Source of the DNA: Lunularia cruciata
Taxonomy: Eukaryota; Streptophyta; Marchantiopsida; Lunulariales; Lunulariaceae
Direction of reading: 5' to 3'
NCBI GenBank assembly: GCA_948567375.1
Contig: OX419757.1
Coordinates: forward strand, 26,344,732 to 26,408,731
DNA length: 64,000 nt
This document shows positions 57,663 to 64,000 of the stretch, one piece after another (the first letter of the stretch is position 1; each line of letters begins with the position of its first letter). Both the position numbers and the translations under genes were made by a program. A model generated the notes under the pieces. The model did not search any database. It had not been told where the DNA came from and saw nothing but the letters and a program-made list of their open reading frames with translations.

Positions 57663-58600
57663 CTAGTGAACACCAATGACAAGATGCACACTAAACTTTA
57701 CCGCACCAAATAGATCCTTACCACCAAAAACAAATAATATTCTCCTCATGTCATCATAGATTACTTGTCCATTGATGGAGTAAGATCCTTTCCTTCTAAA
57801 ATAAGTTTCACCATCAATTTTTGGTTGTTGAGATAGCGAGAAAATGGCTCTGTCAACCAGTCCCACACAGCAAGGGAATATTTTTGCCCCGGATACTTGT
57901 GAGACCCTTCTCTTTCCTCCATATTAGGCCACATAACATTGTTTGCTAGATTTGCTAAAATAGTAGTGATTACTCTATCAATGAATGGTGTAGTGGACAC
58001 AACATTAATACCCCACAAGTTGGTACCTCTAGCTATACAGATCCCATTCCTACTATGACCAAATTTGTCTAAGGCAATAGCAAGCTGGATCCACAAGGAT
58101 GTTTGCTTCCTTCCCCAATTTTTCTCCTTGAACACCTCATGATCTTTAAATAGAACAAGCAATGTTTAAAATGAATTTACATCCATCCTCATCAATTGTT
58201 TAAAAGGAACTAGATCTAGATTATAGAAAAACATAGTAACTAATTCTCTGGGGTAATCCACACTAGTTTGATCCACTAAATAGCAAGGAATATGGGCAAA
58301 GTCCCACCATCTTAACAATATAGCATATTGTTCAAAGTGAGCATCATTGTCATCTTCATCCATATCATCAAAATCTATAAACCTATCCCCGATGTCAATG
58401 TCAGATTCAACCTCACTTTCCCACATTAACAAATGAGCCTGCACTACCTTTGTTATCTCATTTTTCAACTCTTGCCTTGTGCTCATAAGGGGCATATTGA
58501 ATAAAATGGCCTCTATAACACCACCCTCTGAAAAACACTCACATGTTATCCACAAAGAAAAGATTGAAACTCCTTACCACCGTATGACCTTTCCTAACAT
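57663..58600 (-). pseudogene. Harbinger-like transposase pseudogene, second copy
   Basis: The N-terminal region (58555-58166) is acidic (DDMDEDDNDAHFEQY) and runs to MRMDVNSF, where one in-frame TAA precedes VLFKDHEVFKEKNWGRKQTSLW. The helix-turn-helix-like region WIQLAIALDKFGHSRNG, then DRVITTI and WPNMEERE follow. A 1 bp shift near 57870 leads to VGLVDRAIFSLSQQP (first catalytic Asp), KIDGETYFRRKGSYSINGQV and YDDMRRI. This arrangement matches PIF/Harbinger-type DDE nucleases. It is better preserved than the plus-strand copy split at 7320/22499. The transposase would act in the nucleus to cut and reinsert its element; this copy is dead. Confidence 0.68.
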
Positions 58601-59209
58601 AAGAAATTAGAGAACCCATTGATTTTTCCTTCTCTACCCCTATTGGAAACTGATTTTCCTTCTCCACCCCTTTGCTAATGACAAAAGCCATCTACAAACA
58701 ATAAAATAGAGCCATGATTTTCTTTCTAGACTATTTCTAATATCTAATTTCTAATTCCTCTTGACACTATTTCTCAATGTCAAATAATTTCTAAGATCAA
58801 AACCATTTGTTTTTTTTTGACCTCTGATTTTCCTTGACCTCTATTCTTCCCTTTGAGTTCTACCTTCCTTTTTTCCTCTGACCTTGACCTCTGTTCTTTC
58901 CTAGACATCTACTCCGGTGTGAATCCTACTAACACACATTTATTTTGGTGAGCTCTTATTTCTGTTTTTCCCTCAACCTCCCTCTACTAACCTACATGAA
59001 CTTGTATTCCTATTGATCATGAACGCCAACTAGGCTAGACTCTTGCTAAGGACAGGGACTAACCCCATCCATACTACTGATTTTTTTAATAGAACTCATA
59101 AGGACATGGGTCAAGGAGAAAATCTGTGTGGATTAAACTCAAATGTGAAGCATTAAATTTGGAGAGTATTACTTGATTTTCAGACTTATTTCTATTGGCA
59201 TTGCATCAT
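58601..59209. other. No recognisable feature; pyrimidine-rich patch
   Basis: CT-rich text around 58800-58990 (CCTTGACCTCT recurring three or four times). No gene. Confidence 0.45.
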
Positions 59210-59219
59210 GATCTCTTCA

Positions 59220-59640
59220 AGCCCCACTTCAAGCTTGGAGTTGCAAGAGGCAATGTGCGTGAGGGAGGAGGATCTTGCCTCTAACTCACACAACACTCTC
59301 TTCCAAGATTGGAGTTGCAATAGGCAATGTGCCTAAGGGAGGAGGATTTTGTCTCTAACAGACTTAACTGACTGCACAACACTCTTCCAAGCTTGGAGTT
59401 GCACAAGGCAAAGTGCCTCTCGATCTCTGCCTCACTGCACACTCTCTTCCAAGGTTTGGAGTTGTACGAGGCAATATGCCTCACTCCACATTCTTCTACC
59501 TTGGAATTGCACAAGGCCTCTTGATCTTAGCCTCACTCCACACTCTCTTCCAACTTGGAATTGCACAAGGCAATATGCAATGTGCCTCACTATCCCTTCC
59601 TCAAGTAACACTCTCTTCCATCTTGGACCCCGCACTCAAC
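59220..59640 (+). repeat. Degenerate minisatellite, 50-90 bp units
   Basis: CTTCCAAGCTTGGAGTTGCA-like starts at about 59227, 59299, 59386, 59446, 59497, 59547 and 59617. Each is followed by (C)AAGGCAA(T/A)(G/A)TGCCTC and a CACTCTC spacer. Seven units of varying length. Open frames here (for example 59349-59660) merely translate the repeat. Confidence 0.8.
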
Positions 59641-60009
59641 ATTTTTCTCACTTAGTTTAGTTTACTAGGGATTTTCCGCTTGTAAATGGATCTCTTTACC
59701 ACCTCCCTACCAAATTTATTGATCCCATCTAATCTAGTATCTCTTCTCTCTATAAAAACTACTCATTCCAATGTGCACATTCCACTCCAATTTGATCTCT
59801 TCACCTCACTAGCTCTTTCTTTTGTTCATCCCGTGCTACACCGAGAGATATGAGACAAGGAGACTTCCCATTCCAAATCATTTCATGTCACCAAGTATTC
59901 ATTTCTATAAGAGAAATGGAATCCTCTTGGAGCTACTGAGCTACTAGTTCTCTTAGTTCTCTTGACACAACTAGCCGCTGTACACCCTGAGTTCTGTCCG
60001 ACCATGAGA

Positions 60010-60110
60010 GAAGTTCTAACTCAAAATTGTAAAATGTGAGAGAGGATTCCTTGTCCCCCGAGTTCTCTTGTTCTAACTCAAAATTGTAATATGTGAGGGA
60101 GGATTCCCTA
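60010..60110 (+). repeat. Two-copy direct duplication, ~56 bp spacing
   Basis: GTTCTAACTCAAAATTGTAA is at about 60014 and 60070, each followed by ATGTGAG.GAGGATTCC. Small, recent tandem duplication. Confidence 0.75.
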
Positions 60111-60229
60111 TCTGCGCAAAACCTCATTTTGAATCCAGAACTCCTCTCTTTTGACCATGTCATCATCATCCATCCACATGCCACACACGTCACCTCTGAT
60201 TAATAACTAAGTGGACATGATTAATAGTA

Positions 60230-62900
60230 ACGAGATCCCGGGGTTCTGCTAGACAACTCCACGGGTTCCCTTGTGGATCTCCCGCAGATAATTTACGGGA
60301 CCCCTCTCCTCACAATCTCAAATATCTTTCACACTAACACCCTGTAGTAAATCCACATTATTTATTTTTTCAGGATATTTACAGGAGATGAAATAGCTAT
60401 TCTTGAAACGCACTATTCTCCAAACGAAGTTAGCGAATGGATTGCGAGTACTATAGAAGTCGTCCTTGAACCAGTCCCAAGACTTCATTTCGAGAACCCA
60501 ACTGTAATTATCAAACGTTGCTATGTAAATGATTTCTGAATTTTCCCCACCTGATATTCTCAACCTCACAATATCTGTTAGAACAGGGTTCAAACGTGTA
60601 CCCTCTCCTCTGAAAGGTTCGGTGGAAGGGTCCAGTAAATTCTTTACGTTTCTCGTATCTCCTAGAAGTTGCTCTAGATATGATAGAGATCTGCTTGAAA
60701 GCACGATTGAGGATGAGCCCAATGCGAGTGCATTCGTTCCTATTCGACGTAAATATCTAGGAGCTCTAGCAGTAGACGATCAACAATACAACTATGCAGC
60801 AAGGTCTTCCTCGGACCTCCTTTTTGCTCGACCATCTCATGTCATCCTCAAAATCAGATCATTCGAGGCCTCCAAATATCTTACGAGAAAGTAGATTGTG
60901 TGCCGGAGACTCACCACTTATGTCCGATCCTTGTGGGCACGAAAGTAGAGATTAACTTGCACCCGCTCAATCCACGAGACCACAAAAAGATTCATAGTGG
61001 TAAACATCATCTGTTTGTTGACTCAATGCTGAGACCTCAACTTACTGCCTTTCATACGTATACCTAAGGAAGTTTTCCGCCTTAAGATCAGTTGTGATAA
61101 AGATTAGTAAAGTCAACTTTCAGATACTTTACTGATCAGGCGTTGAATGAATACAAGTGGCGATTCTGTGGATCTGTGTGCAATCTCGATTCTGGACGAA
61201 GAGTCACATGTTGACTCAGAATCTTCTCTGTGGATTACAAAAGTTTGCTTTACTGCCATGGTGGTTAAACAGTTCCCTGGCATCACCGCGAATTCATGGA
61301 TTCTCTAGTCAGTATCTTAATTCCAGGGGGAGATCCTGTTTGCAAAAGAAGCTCCCTACTACGTATGTTCCTTTGCGGCGAGTTGCGCCTCACAGGGATT
61401 GGGATTGCAGGACAATCATATCTAACCGAACTATCTCAAACCACCCTTGGAATTTTGTGAGTACAGTTATTCACGTTTCCGAAGGTCGTATTGTGAAACA
61501 TCAGCAGTTTTTGTCACGCAATTCCACAGTAAACCAACCATAATCGATCTGGAAAGCAGTCTCAATCTGGTCTCAATATGGAAAACGAAGGTTCTAAATA
61601 TAAAATATATATCTTGAAACTTATTAGAAGGATCTTATCGTGTAAAGGAGTGATCAGAGACAAACACGGGCATGAGAAACGAAATGCCAAAACAATGAGT
61701 ACACAGCACAGTACAAAAGACAAACTTTCGCACCTGAGATCCACATCTTGAAACAATCGTGACAAAAAACGAAGATTCGAAGAGCTTAGAGTGGATTGGC
61801 ATTTGCATCTACCAAGTGTATACTCCTCAATTCTAGCAGTTTGAATCTGATAAGTTGGATAGAGAACCACAAGAGGGGTCTTGAACCCCGGATAAGTTCA
61901 AAATCCATTCTCCAACGAATCGCCAACGTAAACCTTGCAGGATGCAGTTTTAAGAAAAATAATTTCGGTTGCCTTGATAGGATTGCTGTTACTGCATGTC
62001 AAACAATACGTCGTTTTGGGGCTTTTACCTCGTTTCACGAATAAAACGAACTCATATTTGCAGCACTTTTCAAGTGCCAGATTGCCTTTATAAAATTTGC
62101 TGTGCATGCGGTTTACCTTGCAGTTTCAGAGCTAGAAACTTCAGAAATTTTTCCGATTTTCTGGTGGAATCTGGGAATCACCTTCTATGAGGGTTTCTTT
62201 TTGCAGAGACGGGAAAGTCTTTCCTGTTTCTGCAGGTATAATATCTACAAGTACTTGACAGCTGCAATACTCATCTTCAGGATAAGATTTCTTGCATTTA
62301 AAGAGGGTCGACAGCATATTGAACTTCATGGAGCACAAATGTAGCCTGCCTAGGGGTCATTTCAGGGAACTACAGACTACACGGTTTTAAAACTCATTGC
62401 CGCGCAAGGTTTTCAACTCATGTGGACAGTTCTGCAGGGATATGCTCGATATAACCTAATGGAGGATACCTCAGGCTAGTAAGGGTACTAGTTCCAAAGT
62501 CAAGAGAATTTCCATACACACACTTCAAGGAGCTCGATCCCACAAACATAGCTTACAAATTTGGAGTCCAATCCAGGAGAGTAAAGATTGCTATCATTTC
62601 TTATACATCGCGTTGATGGCACTGACTGAATGCAATGAGTCGAACAGTTTGCAGAAATGATACACTTGCATGGTATGCTGGATGTTCAGAAGACCGTGGT
62701 CGTGAACGGCAGAGGTATGTAGGACGATCATTGCTTACGCGTTAAATGATGGAAGTTGAGTCGACTGTGGTCGTTAAAAAGTTCCACAGCCTGACACGAT
62801 TTTGGACATAAGGGAATCGGAAACAGATTGTGGAATCGCAGTCGGACCTCCATCATTGCATGGACAGTGAGTTAAAGTGAAATTGCACTTACAGAGGATA
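60230..62900. other. CpG-containing unrecognised segment with overlapping ORFs
   Basis: The longest of the CpG-retaining, non-repetitive patches. It holds a 134-codon minus frame (60318-60722, MGSSSIVLSSRSLSYLEQLL, then TDIVRLRISGGENSEIIYIA), a 121-codon plus frame overlapping it (60529-60894) and a 128-codon plus frame (61157-61543). The minus frame has the most protein-like composition. No domain recognised and no splice structure I would defend. It could be a low-copy gene remnant or an old organelle or element insertion. Confidence 0.3.
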
Positions 62901-64000
62901 TGCAGTGATGGATAAGGGCATATGTGAAATTTGAATGTTTGTATTTAGCAGAAACAGCCAACAACAGCAATTGTAGTGGCTTCAGAAAAATTGCCGGTAC
63001 CTTTCAAGAATCTTGCATAAAAATTTGGAGCAAAGATGTACAGTCCACTTTCTCCATAATTTAGTGCATATAGCAATGATATGAAGTTAATGAATTTGAA
63101 TTCATTGAGCTCTTCATAGCAATATAGCAATTTCAATGAGGAAGAGACAACACATAATGATTCTCTTGCATAAGGACAAAATATCACACTAATAGAATCT
63201 TTGAACCATAAAACTTCCTTACCAGAACTCTAGACACCATAGAAGTCAAAGTCTACAAGCTTGCAAGGCAGTGCAATATCCATGGGATTATAAGTAGACA
63301 TGAATTTGCAATAGTTATTTTGAGGCGTAAGAGTCTTCCATTGTGGATGCCTCCTAATTGACTAGTCTTTTGAGGAGCAATGTTTGATTTGAAACACTCT
63401 AAAGACTTATCAACATCAATTTCAGTTCTCCTAATGCTTACACAATCATCATGAATTAAATATTATGGAAAAAAACCCTCCAACACAAATCCAAAACTAA
63501 TCCAAAGTACCCAGAATAGCAAACAACGTAATTTCATATTACAGAAGAAAACTATGTTAATTTACAAAAGTCTCAAAGAAATAACTTTGAATGGAAAATT
63601 TGAATTGGTAGCCACCAAAATTATCGGAATTCTTTACAAAAAATTGACCCCTAACACCAATAGGAGTACTAACATATGACTCTTAGAATCATTTCAAAAA
63701 CTCAAGAAATAGAATTGCAAAGGAACTATCTTTCTTACTATCAATGTCAATAGAATACTCCCTGGACTTATGAGCTGATTATAGTTAATATCAATGCACT
63801 CTTATGGAATATCATCAATAGGGATGTATGTAATATGTACAAATATAGAATAGCCAAAGGAGTTTTTCATATATTCTTCATCTCCCATATGACAATTGCG
63901 AGAAACTATGAAGTCATTTGGGTGCCTCTTGCTTTGAAACCTCATACTCTGGGATAGATAGCTTCCCATGTATAGCAATTCTATCAATGTCAAAATCAAT
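62901..64000. other. No recognisable feature
   Basis: AT-rich DNA with short frames only (80 codons at most). I see no gene or repeat. Confidence 0.45.

Noticed and set aside
59349-59660. 103-codon ORF
   Set aside because: Translation of the minisatellite; both strands are open for the same reason.
60318-60722. Calling the 134-codon minus ORF an organelle or viral gene
   Set aside because: Composition looks protein-like but I recognise no family, and an overlapping frame on the other strand is equally open.

Overview
This window reads as intergenic, retrotransposon-rich DNA from a large plant genome. The evidence is Ty3/gypsy elements with plant initiator-Met primer sites, chromodomain integrases, abundant solo LTRs, plant-type Harbinger transposase remnants, long AT-rich stretches and low CpG in the repeats. 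A gymnosperm or similarly large genome is my guess, not something shown. No intact host gene, tRNA, rRNA or CRISPR array was recognised. Nearly every recognisable coding sequence belongs to a broken mobile element.

Layout. 1-6880: unrecognised DNA, copies of a ~90 bp dispersed motif and two local tandem duplications. 6870-23400: a plus-strand Harbinger-like transposase pseudogene split by element D (7321-22498, minus strand, Tat/Athila-like gypsy). D is itself interrupted by chromovirus A (10244-17540, plus, target duplication CTCCA), which carries a solo LTR of the D family (16109-16797), and by a minus-oriented solo LTR of the E family (20697-21122). 24200-26830: fragment X1 of an unidentified gene-like family, split by a solo A-family LTR (25582-26340, duplication GTTTG). 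26870-39479: chromovirus B (minus, duplication ATAGG), interrupted by the youngest element, chromovirus E (27855-33497, plus, duplication TTGGT), and by a D-family solo LTR (38675-39364, duplication GATC). 40204-41454: a solo E LTR and a solo A LTR. 41500-49200: weak coding remnants, three more copies of the ~90 bp motif, AT-rich DNA and a MITE-like element. 49200-53570: simple repeats, a foldback and fragment X2. 54144-55498: a solo A LTR containing a D solo LTR. 55500-64000: microsatellites, a second Harbinger-like pseudogene (minus, 57663-58600), a minisatellite and unrecognised DNA.

The strongest biological signal is in the E LTRs. Their U3 holds a dense array of inverted GAA/TTC units that match the heat-shock-factor binding consensus and end 20 bp upstream of a TATA box. 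All four E LTRs in the window keep the array. This resembles the heat-inducible design known from the Arabidopsis copia element ONSEN, but here it sits in a Ty3/gypsy chromovirus. Other notable points are short paralogous ORFs between the primer site and gag in A, B and E; four-base GNNC target duplications for the D family; and the repeated gene-like family X.

Dates are relative and come from nesting and by-eye LTR comparison. The two E LTRs differ at two sites in 423. The A and D LTR pairs differ at several percent. No alignment program or database was used.
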